From Burkholderia sp. USMB20 (GTDB taxonomy: Bacteria > Pseudomonadota > Gammaproteobacteria > Burkholderiales > Burkholderiaceae), in NCBI RefSeq assembly GCF_000949135.2, contig NZ_JTAN02000012.1, positions 682,001 to 746,000 of the forward strand: a stretch of 64,000 bases of DNA, written 5' to 3'. Below are positions 23,009-31,812 of this stretch, in pieces. Position 1 is the first letter of the stretch. Every line of letters starts with the position of its first letter. The notes below the pieces were generated by a model that did not search any database, was not told where the DNA came from, and worked only from the letters and a program-made list of their open reading frames with translations. A program made the position numbers and the translations under genes.

Positions 23009-25381
23009 TCAGGCGCCGGTGCTGCCGGTCGCGCGGTGCGCGAGGACGTTCGGCCGGTTGCCGCGCACGCCGAAGCGCGCGATCAGCGCGGGGATCGCGT
23101 CGGCCGGCACGGGGCGCGAGAACAGGAAGCCCTGCGCCTCGATCTCGCCGAGCGCGGACAGCCATGCGATCTGCTCCTCGGTTTCGGTGCCTTCGACGAC
23201 GACCGTCAGGCCGAGCGAGCGCGCGAGATGCACGATCGACGACACCATCACGCACACGCTGCGATCGTTCGGGATCGCCTGCACGAACGAGCGGTCGACC
23301 TTCAACGTATCGACGGAGAAGCGGTGCAGGTACGACAGCGACGAGTAGCCGGTGCCGAAGTCGTCGAGCGCGATCCGGATGCAGAGCTTCTTCAACGCGA
23401 CGATCTTCTCGGACACGAGCTCCGGATATTCCATCATCGCGGTCTCGGTGATCTCGAGCTCGAGCCGGTTCGCGTCGATGCCGGTGTCCTGCAGCGCCTG
23501 CGAAATCGTCTCGATCAGGTCGCCGCGCCAGAACTGTACCGGCGAGATGTTGACCGCGAGCGTCAGCGTGTCGTGGCCGTCGTCGCGCCAGCGCGCGATC
23601 TGCTCGCACGCGGTGCGGATCACGAAGTCGCCGATCGGCACGATCAGGCCCGTCGATTCGGCGATCGAAATGAATTCGTTCGCGGAGATGACCCCGTGCT
23701 CGGGGTGATCCCAGCGCGCGAGCGCCTCGAAGCCGGTGATCGTGCGGTGCGTCAGGTCGATCTTCGGCTGGTACGCGAGGAACAGCTGCCCCTCGGCGAG
23801 CGCGACGCGCAGTTGCTGTTCCCAGCGCATCAGGTGATCCGCGCGATGCGACAGGTGCGGCGCGTAGAACTGGTAGCAGTTCTTGCCCGCATCCTTCGCG
23901 CTGTACATCGCGAGGTCGGCCTTCTTCAGCAGGTCGATTTCGCTTTCGTTCGCGACGGTGTGCAGCGCGATGCCGATGCTCGCATGCAGCACGAACGAAC
24001 TGCCGCGCACGTCGAACGGCTCGCCGAACATCCGGATGATCGCTTCCGCGAGCCGCACCGCGCGCCGTTCGACGTCGTCGCCCTTCATCACGACGACGAA
24101 CTCGTCGCCGCCGATCCGTGCGAGCGAGCCTTCGTCGCCGACGGCATCCGACAGGCGCGACGCGGTCATCTGCAGCACGATGTCGCCGGCGTTGTGGCCG
24201 AGCGTGTCGTTGACGGTCTTGAAGTTGTCGAGGTCGATGAACAGCAGGCCGAGCCGCGACAGGCTGGCCGGCATCGACACGTCGTTGCGCAGCCCGCGCA
24301 GGGTCGCGTAGCGGTTCGCGAGGCCGGTGAGCAGGTCGTATTCCGCGAGCTGGGTCATCTCGCGCTCGCGGCCGAGCAGCTTGCCGATCAGCCCTGTCGC
24401 GACGCCGAAGAACGCGAGCATCGCGAGCGTGATGAAGCTCGTCATCAGCAGGTAGACGTTGCGCGTATGGTAGTAGTCCGCGTATTCCTCGGTCTGCGAC
24501 AGCCCGACCATCACCGCGAGCGGGTAGCCGTCGAGGTGGCGGTACGACACGATGCGCGTGACGCCGTCGATCGGGTCGATGATCGTGCCCGTGACGCGCT
24601 CGGCGATCGGATAGACGCCCGATGCGGAGAATGCCCCCGGTGCGTTGTTGAGCGAGCCGGTGCGCCGCGCGAGCACGGCACCCGTATCCGACACGACGGA
24701 GATCACGCCTTCCTTGCCGATCGCCGCGTTGTTGTAGAAGTCGTTCGTGAAGTAGCTCGGGTCTTCCGACACCACGACGATGCCGGCGAAGCTGCCGTCC
24801 GGGTTGTTCAGGCGCCGCGTCATCTGCAGCGTCCAGTGGCTCGACACGCGGCCGAGCACGGGCTTGCTGATGTACAGGCGATCGTCGTTGTGCGCGAGGT
24901 GGACCTTGAAGTGCTCGCGGTCGGACAGGTTGATCGGCTTCGGGTGGAGTTCGGCCGTGTTCGCGAACAGGATGCCTTTCGCGTTGACGAGCGAAACCTG
25001 GATCAGCGTGTCGCTCGGCACGACGCCTTTTTCGACCGTGCTCGCGAGGTTGAAGCGCGCGGGCGATTTCTCGAATTCGAACTTGACGAAGCGGGTGATC
25101 TGGTCGACCTGGTGGATCGCCTTGACCGTGTGCTGTTCGAGCGCGGACGACAGGATCGCCGCGGAAGCCGCCGCTTCCTTGTACGCGCTGTCCTTTTCGA
25201 CCGACAGCCGCGCGACGATCACGGCCCACAGCAGCGCAAGCGCGAGCATCCCGAGCAACGGGATCGCGAACAGCGCGCGCCGGCGCGACTTGCGTGGCGC
25301 GCGTAGCGGCCGGTTCGGCGGCGTGTGGTTTGACCGGGCGGAGCTCATTGAAGAGGGCGGCGTCCTGCTCGCTTGCGCCAT
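23009..25381 (-). CDS. Membrane sensor with GGDEF and EAL domains
   Basis: 790 residues from ATG 25381. A short basic cytoplasmic start, a first membrane helix (~40-60), a periplasmic dCACHE-like sensor (~65-330; YFTNDFYNNAAIGKEGVISVVSD region), a second helix (~350-370), then GGDEF (ARIGGDEFVVV) and EAL (FEALARWDHPE) domains. The GGDEF motif is intact and no R-x-x-D inhibitory site is visible five residues before it. The EAL domain keeps NISPVQF, the ITE acid pair, DDFGTGYSSL and VVVEGTE, so both synthesis and hydrolysis of cyclic di-GMP are possible. It stands alone, reverse strand. Confidence 0.93.
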   Translation of the reverse strand: MAQASRTPPSSMSSARSNHTPPNRPLRAPRKSRRRALFAIPLLGMLALALLWAVIVARLSVEKDSAYKEAAASAAILSSALEQHTVKAIHQVDQITRFVKFEFEKSPARFNLASTVEKGVVPSDTLIQVSLVNAKGILFANTAELHPKPINLSDREHFKVHLAHNDDRLYISKPVLGRVSSHWTLQMTRRLNNPDGSFAGIVVVSEDPSYFTNDFYNNAAIGKEGVISVVSDTGAVLARRTGSLNNAPGAFSASGVYPIAERVTGTIIDPIDGVTRIVSYRHLDGYPLAVMVGLSQTEEYADYYHTRNVYLLMTSFITLAMLAFFGVATGLIGKLLGREREMTQLAEYDLLTGLANRYATLRGLRNDVSMPASLSRLGLLFIDLDNFKTVNDTLGHNAGDIVLQMTASRLSDAVGDEGSLARIGGDEFVVVMKGDDVERRAVRLAEAIIRMFGEPFDVRGSSFVLHASIGIALHTVANESEIDLLKKADLAMYSAKDAGKNCYQFYAPHLSHRADHLMRWEQQLRVALAEGQLFLAYQPKIDLTHRTITGFEALARWDHPEHGVISANEFISIAESTGLIVPIGDFVIRTACEQIARWRDDGHDTLTLAVNISPVQFWRGDLIETISQALQDTGIDANRLELEITETAMMEYPELVSEKIVALKKLCIRIALDDFGTGYSSLSYLHRFSVDTLKVDRSFVQAIPNDRSVCVMVSSIVHLARSLGLTVVVEGTETEEQIAWLSALGEIEAQGFLFSRPVPADAIPALIARFGVRGNRPNVLAHRATGSTGA

Positions 25382-25529
25382 CCCGCGTCGGGATGGCCTG
25401 CTATGGTAGGGGTCGCACCGGCGTCTGTTCGTTCGCGGGATGCGCAACCATGGACAGACCCGCCGCAGCGACGGATTAGGCCCGATATTACTGGCTGGAG
25501 CGTTTTTGCGATAGCCGGGGGAATCGTAG

Positions 25530-25550
25530 GGCGCCGGCCGGGCCGGCGCC
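25530..25550. repeat. Perfect GC hairpin downstream of phzF
   Basis: GGCGCCGGC (25530-25538), three bases, GCCGGCGCC (25542-25550). It lies after the phzF stop on the reverse strand and before the GGDEF-EAL gene. There is no adjacent T-run, so it is a weak or rho-assisted terminator at best. Confidence 0.5.
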
Positions 25551-25568
25551 GTCGCACATCGCGAAATG

Positions 25569-26450
25569 TTACACGGGGGACCGGAAGGTGCCGTCGACGA
25601 CCGTGACGACGTGGCCGCCGATCCACGTGGTGCCGTCTTCGGCATAGCTGACGAAGATGCGGCCGTCGCGGCCGATCGCCGTGCCCTGGCGGGCCGTATA
25701 CGACTGGCCGGGGCGGCGTTCCTGCCGCGTCAGCAGCCCGGCCAGCGCGGCGTTTGCGCTGCCGGTGACCGGGTCCTCGCCGAAGCCGAAGTCGCCGCCC
25801 GTCATCAGGCAGCGGATTTCGAAGGTCGCGGGACCGCCTTCGGCATGCGGCGCGTAGACCGCGAGGCCGTCCGTGCCGTAGCGGCGCGTGAGCGCCTCCA
25901 GCGCGGCCGGATCGGGCGCCAGGCCGATGCATGCGTCGGCCGACTTCAGCCGCACGACCAGCCACGGCGCGCCGTTGTCGATCGCGCACGGCTCGGCTTC
26001 CAGGTCGATCGCGTCGCTGCGCAACGCGGCCGCCAGTGCCGGGTAGTCCGAACGGTCGAGCGGCGTGAACCGTGCCGGCGGCGCGGCAAATGCCCAGCCA
26101 TCGGCCTGTTCGCGCAGTTCGACCAGGCCGACCCCGCATTGCTGGACCAGCCGGCCCGGCGTGCGCGGCCGCGCGCCGCTTTCCAGGAACGCATGCGCGG
26201 TGCCGAGCGTCGGGTGGCCGGCGAACGGCAGCTCGCCGGCCGTCGTGAAGATCCGCACGCGGTAGTCGGCGTCCGGATTGGTCGGCGTGCAGACGAACGT
26301 GGTTTCCGACAGGTTCGTCCAGCGGGCGATCGCGCGCATCGCGTCGTCGCCGAGCGAGTCGGCGTCGAACACCACGGCGAGCGGGTTGCCCTTGAACGGC
26401 ACCGACGTGAACACGTCGACCTGCTTGAAGCGGACGAGACGACCGGTCAT
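25569..26450 (-). CDS. PhzF-family isomerase
   Basis: 293 residues. It opens KQVDVFTSVPFKGNPLAVVFDAD, the PhzF signature, and has the catalytic Glu in WTNLSETTFVC. The second half contains GEDPVTGSANAALAGLL, a family hallmark. Members share the diaminopimelate-epimerase fold and catalyse isomerisations such as that in phenazine synthesis, but most, including chromosomal ones like this, have unknown substrates; there are no phenazine genes here. It ends an operon with the aminotransferase and RidA genes (13 bases after ridA), which suggests amino-acid or imine metabolism. Confidence 0.9.
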   Translation of the reverse strand: MTGRLVRFKQVDVFTSVPFKGNPLAVVFDADSLGDDAMRAIARWTNLSETTFVCTPTNPDADYRVRIFTTAGELPFAGHPTLGTAHAFLESGARPRTPGRLVQQCGVGLVELREQADGWAFAAPPARFTPLDRSDYPALAAALRSDAIDLEAEPCAIDNGAPWLVVRLKSADACIGLAPDPAALEALTRRYGTDGLAVYAPHAEGGPATFEIRCLMTGGDFGFGEDPVTGSANAALAGLLTRQERRPGQSYTARQGTAIGRDGRIFVSYAEDGTTWIGGHVVTVVDGTFRSPV

Positions 26451-26463
26451 CTCGATGGGGCCG

Positions 26464-26922
26464 TTACGCGACTTCGGCGATCAGTTCGATCTCGACGCAC
26501 GCGCCGAGCGGAATCTGCGCGACGCCGAACGCCGAACGCGCGTGCTTGCCGGCGTCGCCGAACACCTCGGCGATCAGTTCCGACGCACCGTTCGTCACGA
26601 TGTGCTGTTCGGTGAAGTCGAGCGTCGAGTTGACGAGGCTCATCAGCTTCACGATGCGCGTGACCTTGTTCAGGTCGCCCGTGTGCGCGTGCAGCGTCGC
26701 GAGCAGGTCGATCGCGATCGCGCGCGCAGCCGCCTTGCCGTCTTCCGTCTGCAGGTCGGCGCCGAGCTTGCCGGCCCAGACCTTGCCGTCCTTCTTCGCG
26801 ATGTGGCCCGACAGGTAGACCGTGTTGCCGCTTTGCGCGCTCATCACGTAGGCGGCGGCCGGTGCGCCGGCGGTCGGGAGCTCGATGCCGAGCGACTTCA
26901 GCTTGTCGTAGACGTTAGCCAT
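26464..26922 (-). CDS. ridA: RidA-family (YjgF/YER057c/UK114) protein
   Basis: 152 residues, ATG 26922. Members deaminate reactive enamine/imine intermediates made by pyridoxal-phosphate enzymes. The fold elements are visible: NTVYLSGHIAKKDGKVWAGKLG, the Thr/Gln-rich central part and the conserved end RSAFGVAQIPLGACVEIELIAEV, where the usual Arg is present. It is a longer RidA subtype (152 rather than ~125 residues). Placement 50 bases after an aminotransferase fits the role of clearing its reactive products. Confidence 0.92.
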   Translation of the reverse strand: MANVYDKLKSLGIELPTAGAPAAAYVMSAQSGNTVYLSGHIAKKDGKVWAGKLGADLQTEDGKAAARAIAIDLLATLHAHTGDLNKVTRIVKLMSLVNSTLDFTEQHIVTNGASELIAEVFGDAGKHARSAFGVAQIPLGACVEIELIAEVA

Positions 26923-26972
26923 GGATTCGATTCCTCGTGGATCGTAGAGAGTCGTGACAGGGAAAAAGCGGA

Positions 26973-28154
26973 TCAGAGACGCTCGCGCAGCAGCTTGCCG
27001 AGGCGCGCGACGCCTTCCTCGATCTTCTCCGGCGGCACCGTCACGAACGACAGGCGCAGCGTGTTCTGCTGCGGGTCGTTCGCGAAGAACGGCGCGCCCG
27101 GCACGAAGGCGACGTGGTTGTCGACCGCCGCGGCGAGCAGCTTCATGCTGTCGATCTGCGGGGGCAGATCCACCCAGATGAACATCCCGCCTTCCGGGCG
27201 GTTCCACGTGACGCCTTCCGGCATGTGGCGCGCGAGCGACGCGAGCATCGCTTCGCACTGCGCGCCGTACAGCTGGCGGATCGTCGGGATGTGTTCGTCG
27301 AGGAAGCCGTCCTTGATCACTTCGTGTGCGATGCGCTGCGTGAGCGTCGGCGTGTGCAGGTCGGTGGCCTGCTTGGCCTGCACGAGCTTGAAGTGGAGTT
27401 CCTCGGGGGCAATGATGTAGCCGATCCGCAGGCCCGGCGCGAGCACCTTCGAGAACGTGCCGAGGTGCACGACGTGATCCGGCGCCATCGACAGCATCGT
27501 CGGCAGCGGCTCGCCCTGGTAGTTCAACGCGCCGTACGGGTCGTCTTCCAGCACCGGGAACGGGCTCGACTGCGCGAACGCGGCGAGCGCGCGGCGGCGC
27601 TCGACGGGCAGGCGGCGGCCGGTCGGGTTCTGGAAGTTCGGCTGCGCGTACAGGAGGCGTGCGCCTTGCGTGAGCGCGGGCGTGAGGCCTTCGGGCAGCA
27701 GGCCCTGCTCGTCGGTCGGCACCTGCACGTAGCGCGGCTCGTACAGCGAGAACGACTGCAGCGCGCCGAGGTAGGTCGGGGTTTCGACGAGGATCGGGCT
27801 GTCCGGATCGATCAGCGCCTTGCCGAGCAGGTCGAGCGCCTGCTGCGAGCCGGTCGTGATCAGCACCTGCGACACGCGCACGCTGTAGCGCTCGGCGATC
27901 CATTCGCGCAGCGGCAGGTAGCCTTCGGTCGCGCTGTACTGGAGTGCGGCGGCAGGCGCATCGCGCAGCACGCGGTCGGCCGCGGCGCGCATGCGCTCGG
28001 CCGGGAACGTCGCGGGAGCGGGCAGGCCGCCTGCGAACGAGATGACCTCGGGGCGTTCCGTGACCTTCAGGATCTCGCGGATCGCAGAGCTCGTCAGCTT
28101 GCGGGCGCGTTCGGAAAGCTGCCAGTGCGGCGGATGCAGGTCGCTCGGATTCAT
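26973..28154 (-). CDS. PLP-dependent class I/II aminotransferase
   Basis: 393 residues. The cofactor Lys sits in LGTFSKVLAPGLRIGYI; other fold-type-I marks include YSATEGYLPLREWIAERY, TTGSQQALDLLGKALI, PNFQNPTGRRLP and DDPYGAL. It is the 2-aminoadipate/aromatic-type (LysN-like, MocR-related) subgroup rather than AspC. First gene of the aminotransferase-ridA-phzF operon. Upstream, 151 bases separate it from the EamA gene on the same strand. Substrate uncertain; branched-chain, aromatic or 2-aminoadipate amino donors are all possible. Confidence 0.9.
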   Translation of the reverse strand: MNPSDLHPPHWQLSERARKLTSSAIREILKVTERPEVISFAGGLPAPATFPAERMRAAADRVLRDAPAAALQYSATEGYLPLREWIAERYSVRVSQVLITTGSQQALDLLGKALIDPDSPILVETPTYLGALQSFSLYEPRYVQVPTDEQGLLPEGLTPALTQGARLLYAQPNFQNPTGRRLPVERRRALAAFAQSSPFPVLEDDPYGALNYQGEPLPTMLSMAPDHVVHLGTFSKVLAPGLRIGYIIAPEELHFKLVQAKQATDLHTPTLTQRIAHEVIKDGFLDEHIPTIRQLYGAQCEAMLASLARHMPEGVTWNRPEGGMFIWVDLPPQIDSMKLLAAAVDNHVAFVPGAPFFANDPQQNTLRLSFVTVPPEKIEEGVARLGKLLRERL

Positions 28155-28306
28155 AGTCTCCTCGTTCGGATATCGTGGTCAGTCAAGAAAGGTCGGTCAG
28201 GCAGATTGCGTCGACGCAGCCGGGTGGGCGTGCGGGAGCGCGATCGGGCCGTCGCGGCCGGGTGGGCAAAACCGTTCAGGCAAAACGGACATTATGGCGC
28301 ACCTCA

Positions 28307-29215
28307 TCAACCGGCGCGAGCGGGACGCGGGGCCGTGGCCACCGCCGAGCGCCGGCCGAGCATCACGGTCGCGATCACGGCGGCCGCGAACAGCCAGGTC
28401 GACGGCGTCACCGTTTCGCCGAACAGCAGCGCGGAAAAGGCGATCGTGAAGAAGATCTGCAGCAGTTGCACCTGGCCGACGCGCGCGATGCCGCCCATGG
28501 CGAGCCCCGCGTACCACGCGAAAAAGCCGATGAATTGCGAAAAGAGGGTCACGTAGCCGAACGCGAGCCACGTGCGCAGCGCGAGCGGGGCAGGGTGCGC
28601 GACGTGCTGCGTCCATGCGAGCCAGCCGACCGGCAGCACGAGGAACGGCGCGGACACGACGAGCGCCCAGCAGATCACCTGCCAGCCGCCGATCTGGCGC
28701 GCGAGGCGCGCGCCTTCCGCATAGCCGAGCGCGCCGATGCCGACCGCGACGAGCATCAGCGCGTCGCCGGCCTGCACCGTCCCGCCGCCGTCGCGCAGCG
28801 CGAACGCGATCACCAGCGCGCTGCCGGCCAGCGCACTGGCCCAGAACGCCTTCGACGGCCGTTCATGCGACAGCCACGCCGCGTACAGCGCGACGAACAG
28901 CGGCTGCAGGCCGTTGACGACCGCGCCGTGCGACGCCGGCACGGTCTTCATCGCCCACGCGGAGAACACCGGATACGCGATGATCACGCCGGCCGACACG
29001 ACCGCGAGGCTTTTCAGCTGCGCGCGGGTCGGCAGCCGTTCGCGGCGCCACCACAGCAGCAGGCCGGCCGGCACCGACGCGGCGAGCGCGCGGCCGAGCC
29101 CGTTCAGCAGCGGGTTGAGTTCGGAGACGACGATACGCGTCATCGGCAGCGTGAGGCTGAAGATCATCACGCCGATGAGGCCGAGCAGCATGCCCCGGGT
29201 TTCGCGCGAATTCAT
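28307..29215 (-). CDS. EamA/DMT-family exporter
   Basis: 302 residues with ten predicted membrane helices in two EamA repeats, the first beginning LLGLIGVMIFSLTLPMTRIVV, the second LMLVAVGIGALGYAEGARLA. The Pro-rich P-x-x-R segment after helix one and the short basic C-terminus are typical. Such proteins export amino acids or metabolites by proton antiport. It follows the VOC-protein gene by 54 bases on the same strand, and both are divergent from a MocR regulator, which probably controls them. Confidence 0.9.
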   Translation of the reverse strand: MNSRETRGMLLGLIGVMIFSLTLPMTRIVVSELNPLLNGLGRALAASVPAGLLLWWRRERLPTRAQLKSLAVVSAGVIIAYPVFSAWAMKTVPASHGAVVNGLQPLFVALYAAWLSHERPSKAFWASALAGSALVIAFALRDGGGTVQAGDALMLVAVGIGALGYAEGARLARQIGGWQVICWALVVSAPFLVLPVGWLAWTQHVAHPAPLALRTWLAFGYVTLFSQFIGFFAWYAGLAMGGIARVGQVQLLQIFFTIAFSALLFGETVTPSTWLFAAAVIATVMLGRRSAVATAPRPARAG

Positions 29216-29269
29216 GGACTGGGTGCTCCGTATTGCAGGGTTCGGGTAATCGAAAGAGTGGCCGGGCGG

Positions 29270-29962
29270 TCAGCGCAGCGTGCGTGTGCCTTGCGGCGTG
29301 TCGAATTCGGCGACGAGCGCCGGCGGGCCGTCGCCGCTGTCGAGGTCGAGCAGATGGCCGGCGCCGAGCCAGTCGAGCTGCTCGCGGACGGCGTCCGCAC
29401 GCGGGTGGACGCCCTTGAGCGCCTTCAGCGCGACGCCGTTGTCCGGCAGCGATTCGGCCGGATGGCGCGGGCTGTCCCACTGGATCAGCGACGGCATGAG
29501 GCCGTCGCCGGCGCCTTGCCACGCGGGGAACGCGCCGTCGTCGGGCACCGTGAGGCCCCAGCTCAGGTCGCCGCGCCGCATCGCGACGACCGGTGCGATG
29601 CGCGTCGGGTACTGGCTTTGCCACAGCGCGAGCCGGCGCGGGCGGTCGACGCGCGCGACCCAGTGCGCGAGGAACGGGCCCTGCGCGAGCCGTGCGTGCA
29701 TCGCCGGATCGTCGAGCGCGAAGAGCCGCGCGCGCGGCGGCGTGGCGTCGTCGCCTGTCACGGGCGCGTCGCGATCGATCGCGATCACTTCGAGGTACAG
29801 CCCGCCCCACGCGCCGAACAGCGCGTTGTGGGTGCGCATCAGCGGATGGCGGCCGCCGCCGGCCGGTTCGATGCCGAGCGCGTCGGCGACGTGGCGCACG
29901 CCTTCGTCGAGCGTACGCGCGGCGATCACGAGATGGTCGAGGGTCAGGGAGCGGGCTGGCAT
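29270..29962 (-). CDS. Glyoxalase-like (VOC) domain protein
   Basis: 230 residues from ATG 29962. The start LTLDHLVIAARTLDEGVRHVADALGIEPAGGGRHPLMRTHNALFG-type sequence gives the first beta-alpha-beta unit with a His and the G-G-x-H-x-x-x-G-T-x-N pattern of the Glyoxalase_3 family. A Glu in YLEVIAID is the expected second metal ligand. The enzyme class is broad (isomerases, dioxygenases), so no reaction is assigned. First gene of a two-gene unit with the EamA exporter. Confidence 0.82.
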   Translation of the reverse strand: MPARSLTLDHLVIAARTLDEGVRHVADALGIEPAGGGRHPLMRTHNALFGAWGGLYLEVIAIDRDAPVTGDDATPPRARLFALDDPAMHARLAQGPFLAHWVARVDRPRRLALWQSQYPTRIAPVVAMRRGDLSWGLTVPDDGAFPAWQGAGDGLMPSLIQWDSPRHPAESLPDNGVALKALKGVHPRADAVREQLDWLGAGHLLDLDSGDGPPALVAEFDTPQGTRTLR

Positions 29963-30145
29963 GAACGTCGGTCGGGAAGCGAAAGTGTCATGGTAGGCGG
30001 GCGATGCGCGGGACGGTCGGGCGGCCGGCTGGTGCCCGGCCGCGAAGGCAGGCCGGACGGGGCTGCGCCGCGTACGGCGGGGCCGGAACGGCGGCCGCAC
30101 GATCGCCATTCCGGTCAACTGTAATCGTCGGCACCGGCACAGTAA

Positions 30146-30180
30146 CGGTACAATCGGCGCGGTAGCCTTCGGTACAGTTG
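30146..30180. promoter_or_regulatory. Direct repeats at the MocR promoter
   Basis: CGGTACAATCGG (from 30146) and CGGTACAGTTGG (from 30170) are direct repeats 24 bases apart, the second ending 12 bases before the MocR start codon. MocR regulators commonly bind direct repeats in divergent promoters. TACAAT within the first copy also resembles a -10 box. Confidence 0.5.
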
Positions 30181-30192
30181 GAGCCGCCGCCC

Positions 30193-31653
30193 ATGTCCAC
30201 CGTCCCACTCGCCCAGATTCCCGCGCCGCACGATACGGCCACGCTCACGCTCGTCGACCAGCTCGTCCAGTGGGCGCGGCGCCGCATCGACGAACGCGTA
30301 TTCCGGCCCGGCATGCGGATGCCGTCGATCCGCAAGCTCGCGCTCGACAAGAGCGTGTCGCGCTTCACCGTGGTGGAAGCGTACGAACGGCTCGTCGCGC
30401 AGGGCTACCTCGACTCGCGGCGCGGCTCGGGTTTTTACGTGCGCGAGCGCACGGCCACCGGCCCGCTGCCGGCCGACAACGTGGTGCGCGTGGCCGAGGC
30501 CGCGCCGGTGCACAACACGATCGACGTGGTCTGGCTGCTGCGCAACATGCTGCATACCGCCAGCCCGGAAAAAGGGCCGGGTCTCGGCTACCTGCCGGGC
30601 CGCTGGCTCGACGGCGAGCTGATCACCGGTGCGCTGCGCGCGCTCGGGCGCCAGTCCGGCGCGCAGATGCTCGGTTTCGGCACCGCGCAGGGTTTCCTGC
30701 CGCTGCGCCAGCAGCTGCAGACGCGGCTCGCGGAAGTCGAGATCGGCGCGAAGCCCGAGCAGCTCGTGATGGTGTCGGGCATCACGCAGGCGATCGACTT
30801 GATCTCGCGGATCTACGTGCGGCCCGGCGATGCGGTGATCGTCGGCGATCCCGCGTGGTTCCAGATGTTCGGCCGCTTCGCGTCGCAGGGCGCGCAACTG
30901 GTCGGGATGCCCTATACGCCCGACGGCCCCGATCTCGACGCGCTGGAAACGCTCGTGCAGATGTGGCGGCCGAAGATGCTCGTGATCAATTCGGTGCTGC
31001 AGAACCCGACCGGCACGTCGCTGTCGGCCGCGCAGGCGTTCCGGATCCTGAAGCTCGCGGAGGCGTACGACTTCCTCGTCGTCGAGGACGACGTGTACGG
31101 CGACCTGTGCCCGCCGAGCTATTCGGCCACGCGGCTCGCGAGCCTCGACCAGTTGAAGCGCGTGATCTACCTGGGCAGCTATTCGAAGACGCTCGCGGCG
31201 AATTTGCGGGTCGGCTATGTCGCCTGCGCGCCGGAGATCGCGAAGGCGGTCACCGACCAGAAGATGCTGGTCGGGATGACGACGCCGGAGCTCAACGAGC
31301 GCGTGTTGTACAAGATCCTGACCGAAGGGCACTACCGGCGCCACGTCGAGCGGCTGCGCGCGCGGCTCGACGGCGTGCGCGACAAGACCGCGCGGATGCT
31401 CGAGCGTACCGGGCTGCGGCTCTTCACGATGCCGGCGGCCGGGATGTTCCTGTGGGCCGACACGGGCGTTGATTCGGATGCGCTCGCGGCCGCCGCGCAC
31501 GAGGAAGGCTTCCTGCTGACGCCGGGAAGCCTGTTCTCGCCGCAGCAGTCGTCGTCGACATGGACGCGCTTCAATGTCGCGAACTGCGGCGATCCGGCGC
31601 TGCCGGGGTTTCTCGCGCGCTATATCGAATCGGCGGCGCGGCGCGCGTCGTGA
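30193..31653 (+). CDS. MocR/GntR-type regulator with aminotransferase-like domain
   Basis: 486 residues from ATG 30193. The first ~75 residues are a GntR winged helix (LVQWARRRIDERVFRPGMRMPSIRKLALDKSVSRFTVVEAYERL). After a short linker comes a fold-type-I aminotransferase-like domain (~110-480) with AQGFLPLRQQLQTRL, NSVLQNPTGTSLS, EDDVYGDL and the PLP Lys in YLGSYSKTLAANLRVGY. The effector is therefore probably a PLP adduct with an amino compound. It is divergent from the VOC and EamA genes, its likely targets along with itself. Confidence 0.93.
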   Translation: MSTVPLAQIPAPHDTATLTLVDQLVQWARRRIDERVFRPGMRMPSIRKLALDKSVSRFTVVEAYERLVAQGYLDSRRGSGFYVRERTATGPLPADNVVRVAEAAPVHNTIDVVWLLRNMLHTASPEKGPGLGYLPGRWLDGELITGALRALGRQSGAQMLGFGTAQGFLPLRQQLQTRLAEVEIGAKPEQLVMVSGITQAIDLISRIYVRPGDAVIVGDPAWFQMFGRFASQGAQLVGMPYTPDGPDLDALETLVQMWRPKMLVINSVLQNPTGTSLSAAQAFRILKLAEAYDFLVVEDDVYGDLCPPSYSATRLASLDQLKRVIYLGSYSKTLAANLRVGYVACAPEIAKAVTDQKMLVGMTTPELNERVLYKILTEGHYRRHVERLRARLDGVRDKTARMLERTGLRLFTMPAAGMFLWADTGVDSDALAAAAHEEGFLLTPGSLFSPQQSSSTWTRFNVANCGDPALPGFLARYIESAARRAS

Positions 31654-31673
31654 CGGCGGGCGGCACGCCGCCC

Positions 31674-31701
31674 CTTGAAATCCGCTCGCCCGTCCCCAGA
31701 T
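31674..31701 (+). promoter_or_regulatory. Sigma-32-type heat-shock promoter of htpG
   Basis: CTTGAAA (31674-31680), a 13-base spacer, and CCCCAGAT (31694-31701) match the RpoH consensus CTTGAAA-N(11-16)-CCCCATNT closely. It lies about 110 bases before the htpG start. Confidence 0.8.
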
Positions 31702-31812
31702 ACCCGCGCAAACCGCCTGCGCCAGGCGGTCGTCCTTGACGGGCCCGCCGGCATCGCGCGCCGGCGCACCCGCGCTACACCATTCAAGTTCAAGTAAGAG
31801 GAAACAGCATCC

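Noticed and set aside
21602-25306. A 1234-codon open frame on the forward strand, antisense to the chromate-transporter and GGDEF-EAL genes
   Set aside because: It is Arg/Asp/His-rich low-complexity sequence with no family motif or binding site; high GC3 on the opposite strand removes stop codons. The reverse-strand genes are fully recognisable.
25530-25550. GC hairpin considered as an intrinsic terminator of the aminotransferase-ridA-phzF operon
   Set aside because: No T-run on either side; kept only as a hairpin.
25569-26450. Phenazine biosynthesis gene
   Set aside because: The family is PhzF, but no other phz gene is present; the operon is aminotransferase-RidA-PhzF.
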